Part shown: one piece after another, positions 54,113 through 62,476 of the stretch
How the letters are laid out: each line of letters begins with the position of its first letter
How positions within the stretch are numbered: position 1 is the first letter of the stretch
Source of the DNA: Pseudomonas helleri
GTDB lineage: Bacteria; Pseudomonadota; Gammaproteobacteria; Pseudomonadales; Pseudomonadaceae
DNA length: 64,000 nucleotides
Reading direction: 5' to 3'
Assembly (NCBI RefSeq): GCF_001043025.1
Contig: NZ_JYLD01000006.1
Span: 124,001-188,000 of the forward strand
Notes under the pieces: model-generated
Told to the model about the DNA's origin: nothing
The model's database searches: none
Seen by the model: only the letters and a program-made list of their open reading frames with translations
Translations under genes and position numbers: made by a program

Positions 54113-55717
54113 TCAGGCGGTTTTAGTGCTGGCGATGATGTGGGTGTGCAGGCGCTTGATCGCATCGTGCGACGACAAAATAGCGCCCTCCATCCAGGCT
54201 GGAATGTACGAGGCATGCTCACCCGCGAGCACAATGCGGCCGTCGATCTGGCACAGATTTTTGTAGTGCTGCTGGCGCGTCTCGGGCGTCCATAAGCCGT
54301 AGCAGCCGTTAGTCCACGGCACACGATGCCAGCCAACGGCGATGCCGTTTTCGAATTCGCTCGGGTATTGCGGGTGAATCTGCGCGCCAAACTCCACAGC
54401 CTTTTGCACGCGCATTTGCGGGCTCATGGCGGTAAATTCGTAAGCATTCGGGCCCCAGATATACGCCCCTAGCAGCACGCCCTTGCCTTGCTTGCCATAG
54501 TCGGTGCTCGGGTAGCTGATCTTGCTGACGGGCGTGTCGGTGTAGGTGATGCCGCCGTAGATATGCTCGTCCTGTTCCCAGAAACGCCGCTTGAACTGCA
54601 AGCCGACCTTCACCGAAGACTCGTAAGGCACGGCGCGAATGGCGCTCATCATCGGCGCGCTGACGTCGATGGGCAGTTGCCCAAGGATCGACAGCGGCAA
54701 GGTGCACACGCACCAGTCCGCCTGCTCTTGCTGTGCCCCGCCGCTGCCATCACTGTTTTGATAGGTCACCGTCACGCCGTTGGCATCTTGCTGAATGCGC
54801 GTGACCTTGGCGTTGTAATGAATCAGGTCATTCACCTGTTTCTGAAAGGCCTGGGCAATCATGTCCATACCACCCACCGGCTGGAAAATGCTGCTTTGGA
54901 ACTCGTACTCCTTGCCGCTGGCGATGCTTTGCCAGAGGTTGGAATCGAGCAGCGCCTTGCAGTCAATGGGCTCGGATGGCACTGCCTCGGGCATCAGACC
55001 GCCGCCGTCATCCACAGCAAAACCCCGGCGCAGGCTGGTTTCCAGGGACTTCTTGTAGGCGTTGTTGGCATCCAGCGCGCCCCACTTGCGCATCACTTCC
55101 AGCAAGCGTTCGCGGTCCTCGCGGGTCAGGGCCTGGTCCAGGCCGTGCTGGTTGACGGCCTTGCTCAGCAGTTCGGCAACATGCCCCTGAAAGTCGGCCT
55201 GCACCTCGCGATAACGCTGCGGCTTGCCACCAAACGCCTTGGTGGAATGCACCATGGCGTTGTAATTGACCTGAATAAAGGGCTCCAGCGCGACACCGAA
55301 CTTATGGCAGTAATCGAGCACTGCATGGTGATGGTAAGGGATACGCCACGGCCCGGGATTGAGGTACAAGCCCTTATCAAACTCGCACTGCTGGGTCGCA
55401 CCGCCCAACTCGGTAAAGCGGTCGCCGCCGCGCAAGGTCCAGCAACGCCCGCCCGGCTTGGCATTGAACTCCAGGACCTTGACCTGGTACCCGGCCTTAC
55501 GCAGCTCGTAAGCGGCAGTCATGCCCGCCAGCCCTGCCCCGAGAATCAATACACGGGTGCCCTTGGGCGCGCCGCTCAAGGCAAAATTGCGCTCGTAGGT
55601 GGATTCCGCGGCAAAGCTCAAGGCGCTCATTGCCTGATACATCGCAGCGGCACCCGCTGTCACACCGATCCAGTTCAGTACCTTGCGGCGACTCACAACC
55701 ATTGCTTGCTCTTGCAT
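54113..55717 (-). CDS. Tat-exported flavin amine oxidase/dehydrogenase
   Basis: 534 residues from ATG 55717 (AAAGGACTG upstream). A twin-arginine signal (SRRKVLNWIG, residues 9-18) precedes the FAD motif VLILGAGLAGMTAAYELRKAG (about 55-75) and PGGRCWTLRGG (about 86-96). The C-terminal GRIVLAGEHASYIPAWMEGAI is the second FAD contact of the flavin amine oxidase family. Export of a folded flavoprotein fits the Tat signal. With a cytochrome c and an exported RidA behind it, it is better seen as an amine dehydrogenase than as an O2-using oxidase. L-amino-acid and polyamine substrates are both possible. Confidence 0.9.
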   Translation of the reverse strand: MQEQAMVVSRRKVLNWIGVTAGAAAMYQAMSALSFAAESTYERNFALSGAPKGTRVLILGAGLAGMTAAYELRKAGYQVKVLEFNAKPGGRCWTLRGGDRFTELGGATQQCEFDKGLYLNPGPWRIPYHHHAVLDYCHKFGVALEPFIQVNYNAMVHSTKAFGGKPQRYREVQADFQGHVAELLSKAVNQHGLDQALTREDRERLLEVMRKWGALDANNAYKKSLETSLRRGFAVDDGGGLMPEAVPSEPIDCKALLDSNLWQSIASGKEYEFQSSIFQPVGGMDMIAQAFQKQVNDLIHYNAKVTRIQQDANGVTVTYQNSDGSGGAQQEQADWCVCTLPLSILGQLPIDVSAPMMSAIRAVPYESSVKVGLQFKRRFWEQDEHIYGGITYTDTPVSKISYPSTDYGKQGKGVLLGAYIWGPNAYEFTAMSPQMRVQKAVEFGAQIHPQYPSEFENGIAVGWHRVPWTNGCYGLWTPETRQQHYKNLCQIDGRIVLAGEHASYIPAWMEGAILSSHDAIKRLHTHIIASTKTA

Positions 55718-55925
55718 GATCAGTCCTTTGAAGCGAAAGAAAATATCTGTGCCTGCAAGGGCCTGGAGCAAGGGCTGTGCCAGCCTGTCAAAACCACTAA
55801 AAATGAAGAAATTTTCATAAAAATACGCATGCGGATGCATCGGCATCGATCATGCGCGGCTGCTTTTGGTGCGCAGGGGGTGCGCCATCACTGGGCACAA
55901 TCAGAACGGGCGTGCACGATGAAAA
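55718..55925. other. Upstream spacer of the amine oxidase operon
   Basis: About 208 bp before the repeat array. AT-rich in the middle (AAAATGAAGAAATTTTCATAA around 55799-55820, where GAAATTTTC forms a small palindrome), so it probably holds the promoter of the leftward operon. No gene is seen. Confidence 0.5.
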
Positions 55926-56487
55926 CTGTAGGAGCGAGCTTGTCTCGCGATCTTTTGATCAGGCTCTTTTTACGGCCGCTGCGCGCCCGGACGTAGCCTC
56001 GCAAAGCTCGTCAACTGCTACGGGGGTACGCGATAAAACTGTAGGAGCGAGCTTGCCTCGCGATCTTTTGATCTAGCTCTTTTTACGGCCGCTGCGCGCC
56101 CGGACGTAGCCTCGCAAAGCTCGACAACTGCTACGGGGGTACGCGATAAAACTGTAGGAGCGAGCTTGCCTCGCGATCTTTTGATCTGGCTCTTTTTCGG
56201 CCGCTGCGCGCCCGGACGTAGCCTCGCAAAGCTCGTCAACTGCTACGGGGGTACGCGATACAACTGTAGGAGCGAGCTTGCCTCGCGATCTTTTGATCTT
56301 GGCTCTTTTTACGGCCGCTGCGCGCCCGGACGTAGCCTCGCAAAGCTCGTCAACTGCTACGGGGGTACGCGATTCAAACTCGCGATCTTTTGATCTGGCT
56401 CTTTTTACGGCCGCTGCGCGCCCGGACGTAGCCTCGCAAAGCTCGTCAACTGCTACGAGGGTACGCAATTCAAGCTCGCTCCTACAG
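55926..56487. repeat. Tandem array of five REP-containing units of about 113 bp
   Basis: Units start at 55926, 56039, 56152 and 56264 (periods 113, 113 and 112) and a shortened fifth at about 56377. Each has CTGTAGGAGCGAGCTTG, then CTCGCGATCTTTTGATC, then a section with GGCCGCTGCGCGCCCGGACG and GCTACGGGGGTACGCGA. The fifth unit lacks the first 17 or so bases. The array ends in CAAGCTCGCTCCTACAG (56471-56487), the exact reverse complement of its first 17 bases, so it is bounded by inverted ends. The units differ by only a few bases, which points to recent amplification. Confidence 0.92.
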
Positions 56488-56572
56488 ATATCCAAGAGAT
56501 TTATAGAACACAGCACCCGCTCTATGAGAATCTTGCAGCCCCTGCTGTGTGGGTCTTGCGGAGAGTTCCCCT

Positions 56573-57211
56573 TTGGTTTCATTAAATGATTGGCTGAGCT
56601 TCACCTTTATCGCCATGCTCGTGACGCTCACCCCCGGGCCTGCGGTGATCATGTCGTTGTCCAACTCCATCAGCCATGGCCCGTGGCGGGCGATGATCGG
56701 TTCGCTGGGCAATGCCATCGGGCTGCTGCTGATTGCCTCGGCCACCAGTGCCGGCCTCGGTGCACTATTAATCGCGTCTGCCACGGCATTCCTGGTACTG
56801 AAGGTCGCGGGGGCCAGTTACCTGATTTATCTAGGCATCAAACAGTGGCGCAGCCGCAATCGCGCGTTTGATAACGTGCAGGCCAATCCCTCGGAAAATC
56901 TGTCGGGCTGGAAGCTGTTCACCAAGGGCTTCTCGGTCGCGATTACCAACCCCAAAGCCATCCTGTTCTTTGCCGCCTTCTTGCCGCAGTTCATTCAGGG
57001 CGGTGACTCCAGCCTGTCTTACCTGGCCGTGCTGATCATCACGTTTGCCGGCTGCTCGATTGTCGCTCACCTGTTTTATGCCCTGCTCGCACAGACGCTA
57101 AAAGGCTATTTGGCGACGCCAGCGCGGGCCAAAGCCCTAAACCGCTTGTTTGGCGCCTCGTTTATGGGCCTGGGCATCAGCCTGTTGACCATCCGCGGCA
57201 AAGTGGCCTGA
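56573..57211 (+). CDS. LysE/RhtB-family amino-acid exporter
   Basis: 212 residues from TTG 56573, chosen because GGAGAG lies 7-8 bases upstream; a GTG at 56549 would add eight residues. Six hydrophobic helices are expected; the LysE signature LVTLTPGPAVIMSLSNSISHGP lies near residues 15-36, with GASYLIYLGIKQW (about 81-93) and the KAILFFAAFLPQF loop (about 126-138). These proteins export amino acids such as threonine or homoserine. It lies just right of the tandem repeat array and is convergent with glcC. Confidence 0.87.
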   Translation: MVSLNDWLSFTFIAMLVTLTPGPAVIMSLSNSISHGPWRAMIGSLGNAIGLLLIASATSAGLGALLIASATAFLVLKVAGASYLIYLGIKQWRSRNRAFDNVQANPSENLSGWKLFTKGFSVAITNPKAILFFAAFLPQFIQGGDSSLSYLAVLIITFAGCSIVAHLFYALLAQTLKGYLATPARAKALNRLFGASFMGLGISLLTIRGKVA

Positions 57212-57223
57212 CCCCGCAACACA

Positions 57224-57248
57224 GGAGCTGGACGCTATGTTCAGCTCC
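57224..57248. terminator. Short hairpin between convergent LysE and glcC genes
   Basis: GGAGCTG (57224-57230) and CAGCTCC (57242-57248) pair around 11 bases. The stem overlaps the stop codon of the GntR gene. A weak terminator candidate. Confidence 0.4.
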
Positions 57249-58008
57249 ACCCCTCCAGGCGCATCGTCGCTCGCACCAGCCGCTGTTCTTCGTTTTCGAT
57301 CTCTTTAAGACTTTCACTGATGCTCTGAATATGGGCGATGGCGGCCTTGCGCGCCTGCTCCGGCAAGCGACCGGTCACGGCGTTGTACAGCCGCGCGTGC
57401 TGGCGGTCGATTTGGCGCTTTTGCGGCTCGCGGTGGTAGAGGTTATTGACCGACGCAAACACCGTGTTCAACAACAGATCAGTGAGTGAACGCAGGGTCT
57501 GCACCAGCACCGGATTATGCGACGCCTCACAAATGGCCAGGTGAAAGGCATGGTCCAGGCGTGCATGGGCAGACGCATCGAGAGAGCGGTTATGCGCATC
57601 GAGCAAGGCGTGATAACTGCGGGTGATCAGCACAAAATCGGCGTCAGTACCGCGCAAGGCGGCCAGCCGTGCAGATTCGCCCTCCAGCAAGCTGCGCACT
57701 TCAAACAGGTCATACAGCGTGCGCGGTTGCGAGCTGAACAAGTGCATCAGCGGCGACGCGCTCGCCTCGCCGGAAAGATCAGCAACGAAAGAACCCTTGC
57801 CCTGCTCGGTCTTGATGATGCCGCGAGCGCGCAGCAGCTTCAGGCCTTCACGCAGGGCGGTACGGGACACGCCGAGTTTTTCGGTCAGGCGCCGTTCCGA
57901 GGGCAGCAACTGCCCGGTCTTGAGGACGCCATCAACGATCAGGCGCTCGATGCGCTCACACACCACATCGGCCACTTGCGGGTTACGCGGTAATTCCATT
58001 CTGTCCAT
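57241..58008 (-). CDS. glcC: GntR/FadR-type regulator of glycolate genes (GlcC-like)
   Basis: 255 residues from ATG 58008 (GGAGGG 5 bases upstream). A longer opening to 58068 would put the operator at 58018-58034 inside the coding region. The N-terminal winged helix (about 8-75) has GQLLPSERRLTEKLGVSRTALREGLKLL, and the FCD effector domain (about 95-235) has the metal-binding-type residues in DHAFHLAICEASHN. It is divergent from glcD. Two identical 17-bp operators lie in front of it, so it should regulate itself and glcDEFGB in response to glycolate. Confidence 0.9.
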   Translation of the reverse strand: MDRMELPRNPQVADVVCERIERLIVDGVLKTGQLLPSERRLTEKLGVSRTALREGLKLLRARGIIKTEQGKGSFVADLSGEASASPLMHLFSSQPRTLYDLFEVRSLLEGESARLAALRGTDADFVLITRSYHALLDAHNRSLDASAHARLDHAFHLAICEASHNPVLVQTLRSLTDLLLNTVFASVNNLYHREPQKRQIDRQHARLYNAVTGRLPEQARKAAIAHIQSISESLKEIENEEQRLVRATMRLEGWS

Positions 58009-58017
58009 AAACCCTCC

Positions 58018-58034
58018 AACTGGTACGACCAGTT
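58018..58034. promoter_or_regulatory. GntR operator 1
   Basis: AACTGGTACGACCAGTT, a palindrome with perfect 7-bp arms (AACTGGT-N3-ACCAGTT), of the TGGT-N3-ACCA type bound by FadR-subfamily GntR proteins. It lies just upstream of the glcC ribosome site, suited to autorepression. Confidence 0.8.
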
Positions 58035-58124
58035 CGGTCGGCACAATCCTGTCGGTTTGCGCATACACCTAACGCATTGTTTTTAAATTTATTTTTATTT
58101 GAAACAAACAAGCGGCGCTGCAAA

Positions 58125-58141
58125 AACTGGTTCGACCAGTT
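58125..58141. promoter_or_regulatory. GntR operator 2
   Basis: AACTGGTTCGACCAGTT, with the same arms as operator 1 and a different 3-base centre. The centres are 107 bp apart, about ten helical turns, so both could be bound on one DNA face. It lies about 100 bp before glcD. Confidence 0.8.
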
Positions 58142-58242
58142 CAACAACGTATGGACAGTAAATCGCCTCGGGCCAATGATGCAAGCCAGCACTCTCCGGC
58201 AACGGACCTCTAATAAAAATAAACAGGTGTCGCCCACCGACC

Positions 58243-59742
58243 ATGAATATTCTTTACGACGAAGCCGTCGACGGGGTTCTGCCCGACGTCGACAAAAAAG
58301 CGCTGCTGCTGGCCCTGCAAACACAGGTGCCCGACCTGAAAATCCTGCATGAGCCTGAGGAACTGAAGCCCTACGAGTGCGACGGTCTGTCGGCCTATCG
58401 CACCACGCCGATGCTGGTGGTCCTGCCCCATCATCTTGAGCAGGTGCAGACCGTGCTGCGGCTCTGCCATGAGCACAAGGTGCCGGTGGTCGCACGCGGC
58501 GCGGGCACGGGCTTGTCGGGCGGCGCCTTGCCATTGGAAAAAGGCTTGCTGCTGGTGATGGCGCGCTTCAACAACATCCTCCACATCGATGCCGCCGCCC
58601 GCACCGCGCGGGTTCAGCCGGGGGTGCGCAACTTGGCGATCTCCCAGGCTGCCGCGCCCTATGGCTTGTACTACGCGCCGGACCCTTCGTCACAAATCGC
58701 CTGTTCGATTGGCGGTAATGTGGCCGAAAACGCCGGTGGCGTGCATTGCCTGAAGTACGGCCTGACCGTGCACAACGTGTTGCAGGTCGAGATCCTCACG
58801 GTGGACGGCGAACACCTGACCCTCGGCTCGCAAGCACTCGACTCGCCGGGGCTGGACCTGTTGGCGCTGTTCACGGGTTCCGAGGGCATGCTCGGGGTAA
58901 TCACCGAAGTCACCGTCAAGCTGCTGCCCAAGCCGCAAACCGCCAAGGTGCTGCTGGCCGCGTTCGATTCGGTCGAGAAAGCCGGGCGCGCGGTGGGCGA
59001 CATCATTGCGGCGGGGATTATTCCGGGCGGTCTGGAAATGATGGACAACCTGGCGATTCGCGCCGCCGAAGACTTTATCCACGCCGGTTACCCGGTCGAC
59101 GCCGAAGCCATCCTGTTGTGCGAACTCGATGGCGTAGAGGCCGACGTGCACGATGACTGCGAGCGCGTGCGCCAGGTGCTGGAACTCGCGGGGGCCACCG
59201 AAGTGCGCCAGGCCCAGGATGAGGCCGAGCGCGTGCGGTTCTGGGCCGGACGCAAAAATGCGTTCCCGGCGGTGGGCCGCCTCTCGCCGGACTATTACTG
59301 CATGGACGGCACCATCCCACGCCGCGAGCTGCCCGGCGTGTTGCAAGCGATCGCTGCACTGTCAGCCGAATACGACTTGCGCGTGGCCAACGTGTTTCAC
59401 GCCGGTGACGGCAATATGCACCCGTTGATCCTGTTTGATGCCAACCAACCCGGCGAGCTGGACCGCGCCGAAGCGCTGGGCGGCAAGATCCTCGAACTGT
59501 GCGTGAAAGTCGGCGGCAGCATTACCGGCGAACACGGCGTGGGCCGCGAAAAAATCAACCAGATGTGCGCGCAGTTCAACAGTGATGAGCTGACCCTGTT
59601 CCATGCCGTCAAAGCCGCGTTCGACCCCGGCGGGCTGCTCAACCCCGGCAAGAACATCCCCACCCTGCACCGCTGCGCCGAATTTGGCGCGATGCACGTG
59701 CACATGGGCCAGTTGCCCTTCCCTGAACTGGAGCGTTTTTGA
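58243..59742 (+). CDS. glcD: Glycolate oxidase subunit GlcD (FAD)
   Basis: 499 residues. The FAD-binding PP-loop region VARGAGTGLSGGALP (about 84-98) and SIGGNVAENAGGVHCLKYGLT (about 150-170) match GlcD, and NVFHAGDGNMHPLILFD (about 384-400) and GSITGEHGVGREK (about 425-437) end the C-terminal domain. With GlcE and GlcF it forms the membrane-associated enzyme that oxidises glycolate to glyoxylate. It is the first gene of the operon, 102 bp after operator 2, and overlaps glcE by one base. Confidence 0.95.
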   Translation: MNILYDEAVDGVLPDVDKKALLLALQTQVPDLKILHEPEELKPYECDGLSAYRTTPMLVVLPHHLEQVQTVLRLCHEHKVPVVARGAGTGLSGGALPLEKGLLLVMARFNNILHIDAAARTARVQPGVRNLAISQAAAPYGLYYAPDPSSQIACSIGGNVAENAGGVHCLKYGLTVHNVLQVEILTVDGEHLTLGSQALDSPGLDLLALFTGSEGMLGVITEVTVKLLPKPQTAKVLLAAFDSVEKAGRAVGDIIAAGIIPGGLEMMDNLAIRAAEDFIHAGYPVDAEAILLCELDGVEADVHDDCERVRQVLELAGATEVRQAQDEAERVRFWAGRKNAFPAVGRLSPDYYCMDGTIPRRELPGVLQAIAALSAEYDLRVANVFHAGDGNMHPLILFDANQPGELDRAEALGGKILELCVKVGGSITGEHGVGREKINQMCAQFNSDELTLFHAVKAAFDPGGLLNPGKNIPTLHRCAEFGAMHVHMGQLPFPELERF

Positions 59743-60806
59743 TGCGCAGTGAACATGATGTCGACAACAGCGCCGCGTTGCTGCAGCAGGTCAACCAGGC
59801 CCTGCACAGCGCCACGCCCTTGCGCATTCAGGGGGCTGACAGCAAGGCGTTTCTGAGCCGCCCGATGACTGGCGAAGTGCTCGACACCCGCAGCCACCGG
59901 GGCATCGTCAGCTACGACCCGACGGAATTGGTGATCACCGCTCGCTGCGGCACGCCACTGAGTGAACTGGCCGCAGCCCTGGACGCGGCGCAACAGATGT
60001 TGCCATGCGAACCGCCGTCTTTCGGCAGCCACGCAACCGTGGGCGGCATGGTCGCCAGCGGGCTGTCCGGGCCACGTCGCCCGTGGGCCGGATCGGTGCG
60101 TGACTACGTGCTGGGTACCCGCGTGATCACCGGGCACGGCAAGCACTTGCGCTTTGGTGGCGAGGTGATGAAAAACGTCGCCGGTTATGACCTGTCGCGC
60201 TTGATGGCCGCCAGTTATGGCGCATTGGGGGTGATCACCGAGGTGTCGCTCAAGGTTCTGCCCAAACCGCGTCAGGCCTTGAGCATCAGCCTTGAGATCG
60301 ACCCTGACCGGGCCCTGCAACGCCTGGCGCAATGGGGCCAGGAGCCGCTGCCGATCAGCGCCGCGTGCCACGACGGGCAGCGCCTGCACCTTCGCCTTGA
60401 AGGCGGCGAAGGGTCGGTGGCGGCTGCCCATGACAGGCTGGGCGGCGAGTTGCTGGACGCCGCCTATTGGGCGGATTTGAACGAGCAACGCCTGGATTAC
60501 TTTGCTCAAGGCCAGCCGCTGTGGCGCTTGTCCTTGCCCAACAACACCGCGCCACTGGCCCTGCCCGGCCAGCAGTTGATCGACTGGGGCGGCGCCCAGC
60601 GCTGGCTCAAATCGGATGCCGATGCGGCCTTTATCCGCCGTGTGGTTGAAGAAGTGGGCGGGCATGCGACCTGCTACACACCCGGCCTGACTGACAGCCC
60701 GTTCCAACCGTTGCCGGCAGCCCTGATGCGCTACCACCGCAATCTCAAGCAACAACTCGACCCCAAGGGTATTTTCAACCCCGGGCGCCTGTACGCGGAG
60801 CTTTGA
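59742..60806 (+). CDS. glcE: Glycolate oxidase subunit GlcE (FAD-binding)
   Basis: 354 residues from ATG 59742, which overlaps the glcD stop (TGATG). The FAD-binding region has GSHATVGGMVASGLSGPRRPW (about 92-112) and VMKNVAGYDLSRLMAASYGALGVITEVSLKVLP (about 143-175). It resembles GlcD in its first half but lacks the C-terminal domain. It is an essential partner in the glycolate dehydrogenase complex. Confidence 0.94.
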   Translation: MRSEHDVDNSAALLQQVNQALHSATPLRIQGADSKAFLSRPMTGEVLDTRSHRGIVSYDPTELVITARCGTPLSELAAALDAAQQMLPCEPPSFGSHATVGGMVASGLSGPRRPWAGSVRDYVLGTRVITGHGKHLRFGGEVMKNVAGYDLSRLMAASYGALGVITEVSLKVLPKPRQALSISLEIDPDRALQRLAQWGQEPLPISAACHDGQRLHLRLEGGEGSVAAAHDRLGGELLDAAYWADLNEQRLDYFAQGQPLWRLSLPNNTAPLALPGQQLIDWGGAQRWLKSDADAAFIRRVVEEVGGHATCYTPGLTDSPFQPLPAALMRYHRNLKQQLDPKGIFNPGRLYAEL

Positions 60807-60809
60807 GCC

Positions 60810-62027
60810 ATGCAAACCACTTTGAGCCAAGAGGCCCGGCAACTGCCCCGTGCCGAAGAAGCCGAACGCATCCTGCGGTCCTGCGTGCACTGCGGTTTCT
60901 GCAATGCCACCTGCCCGACGTATCAATTGCTCGGCGATGAACTGGACGGCCCGCGCGGGCGGATTTACCTGATCAAGCAAGTGCTGGAAGGCAACGACGT
61001 CACCCGCAAAACCCAAGCGCATCTGGACCGTTGTCTGTCGTGTCGCAATTGCGAAACCACCTGCCCTTCCGGGGTCGATTACCACAACCTGCTGGACATC
61101 GGCCGGGCGGTGGTGGACGCGGCGGTGCAGCGGCCGCTTGGCCAGCGCCTGTTGCGCGAGGGGTTACGCGCCGTGGTGCCCAAACCGGGCCTGTTTAAAG
61201 GGTTGCTGGGCAGCGGTCAGGTGTTTCGCGCCGTGTTGCCCGCGACCTTGCAAAGCAAGCTGCCACACAACGTCGAGCCTGCCAAAGCACGCCCGACCCG
61301 CCGTCATGCCCGTCAGGTATTGATGCTCGAAGGCTGCGTGCAACCCGGCTTGTCGCCTAACACCAACGCGGCCACCGCCCGCGTGCTGGACCGGCTGGGC
61401 ATCAGCATCACGCCAGGCCGTGAGGCCGGTTGTTGTGGCGCCGTGGATTACCACCTCGACGCACAAGCCGCGGGCCTGAACCGGGCCCGGCGCAACATCG
61501 ACGCCTGGTGGCCAAGCATTGAACAAGGCGCCGAAGCCATCGTGCAAACCGCCAGCGGCTGCGGGGCCTTTATCAAAGAATACGGGCACTTGCTGAGCAG
61601 CGATCCGGCGTATGCCGACAAGGCCAAAAAGGTCAGTGCCCTGGTCAAGGACCTGGTTGAGGTGTTGCGCAACGAGCCTCTGGAAACCCTTGCCATCAGC
61701 AGCAGCCAGCGGGTGGCCTTCCATTGCCCGTGCACCTTGCAGCACGCACAAAAGCTCGGCGGCGCGGTGGAATCCGTCCTCACCCGCCTGGGTTTTAACC
61801 TCACTGCGGTGCCTGACAGCCATTTGTGCTGCGGCTCGGCAGGCACTTATTCGCTGACCCAACCCGAATTGTCGCGGCAACTGCGCGATAACAAGTTGAA
61901 CGCGCTGGAAAGCGGCAAACCCGAGGTCATCATCACCGCCAATATCGGCTGCCAGACCCACCTTAACGGTGCCGGACGCACCCCGGTGCGGCACTGGATC
62001 GAGCTGGTCGAAGCGGCATTGCCTTAA
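60810..62027 (+). CDS. glcF: Glycolate oxidase iron-sulfur subunit GlcF
   Basis: 405 residues. Two 4Fe-4S cysteine clusters, CVHCGFCNATCP (about 26-37) and CLSCRNCETTCP (about 76-87), are followed by two CCG domains (one with GCCGAVDYHLDA, the other with LCCGSAGTYSL). It passes electrons from the flavin subunits to the quinone pool. It starts 3 bp after glcE. Confidence 0.95.
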   Translation: MQTTLSQEARQLPRAEEAERILRSCVHCGFCNATCPTYQLLGDELDGPRGRIYLIKQVLEGNDVTRKTQAHLDRCLSCRNCETTCPSGVDYHNLLDIGRAVVDAAVQRPLGQRLLREGLRAVVPKPGLFKGLLGSGQVFRAVLPATLQSKLPHNVEPAKARPTRRHARQVLMLEGCVQPGLSPNTNAATARVLDRLGISITPGREAGCCGAVDYHLDAQAAGLNRARRNIDAWWPSIEQGAEAIVQTASGCGAFIKEYGHLLSSDPAYADKAKKVSALVKDLVEVLRNEPLETLAISSSQRVAFHCPCTLQHAQKLGGAVESVLTRLGFNLTAVPDSHLCCGSAGTYSLTQPELSRQLRDNKLNALESGKPEVIITANIGCQTHLNGAGRTPVRHWIELVEAALP

Positions 62028-62051
62028 CCCCCAACTCACTTGAGACCTGTC

Positions 62052-62453
62052 ATGAAAAGCAAAGCCGTATTGAGCCAGACCGAAGTCCAGCAGATTCTCA
62101 AGGCTGCCCGCCTCGAGGCGCAAAACAACCAATGGGCCGTGAGCATCGCGATTGTCGATGACGGCGGCCACCCGCTGGCCCTGGAGCGGCTCGATGAGTG
62201 CGCGCCGATCAGCGCCTACATCGCCACCGAAAAAGCCCGCACCTCCGCCCTGGGCCGCCGCGAGTCCAAAGGCTACGAAGACATGGTCAATGGCGGCCGC
62301 CATGCGTTTTTGTCCGCGCCGTTGCTGACCTCCCTTGAAGGCGGCGTGCCGATCATCGTCGACGGCCAGGTCATCGGAGCCATTGGCGTGTCCGGGGTCA
62401 CCTCCGTGCAAGACGCGCAAGTCGCCAAAGCTGGCGCGCACAGCCTCAAATAA
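62052..62453 (+). CDS. glcG: GlcG-like protein (HbpS/DUF336 family)
   Basis: 133 residues from ATG 62052. [20 protein letters not shown] (about 28-47) and a late [22 protein letters not shown] segment match the HbpS-like family found in glc operons. The exact function is not known; related proteins bind haem or cofactors. It is placed between glcF (24 bp) and glcB (23 bp), as in E. coli glcDEFGB. Confidence 0.93.
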   Translation: MKSKAVLSQTEVQQILKAARLEAQNNQWAVSIAIVDDGGHPLALERLDECAPISAYIATEKARTSALGRRESKGYEDMVNGGRHAFLSAPLLTSLEGGVPIIVDGQVIGAIGVSGVTSVQDAQVAKAGAHSLK

Positions 62454-62476
62454 ACCGAACTGAAGGAGAGATAACA

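Noticed and set aside
56073..56582. 169-codon minus-strand frame with repeated peptides such as SRTPVAVDELCEATSGR
   Set aside because: It is read through the tandem REP array. The repeat period of 112-113 bp is not a multiple of three, so the repeated peptides come in shifted frames, and there is no ribosome site.
59397..62441. Two long minus-strand frames (562 and 425 codons) opposite glcE and glcF
   Set aside because: Both are shadows of the glc operon, which has full family motifs on the plus strand.
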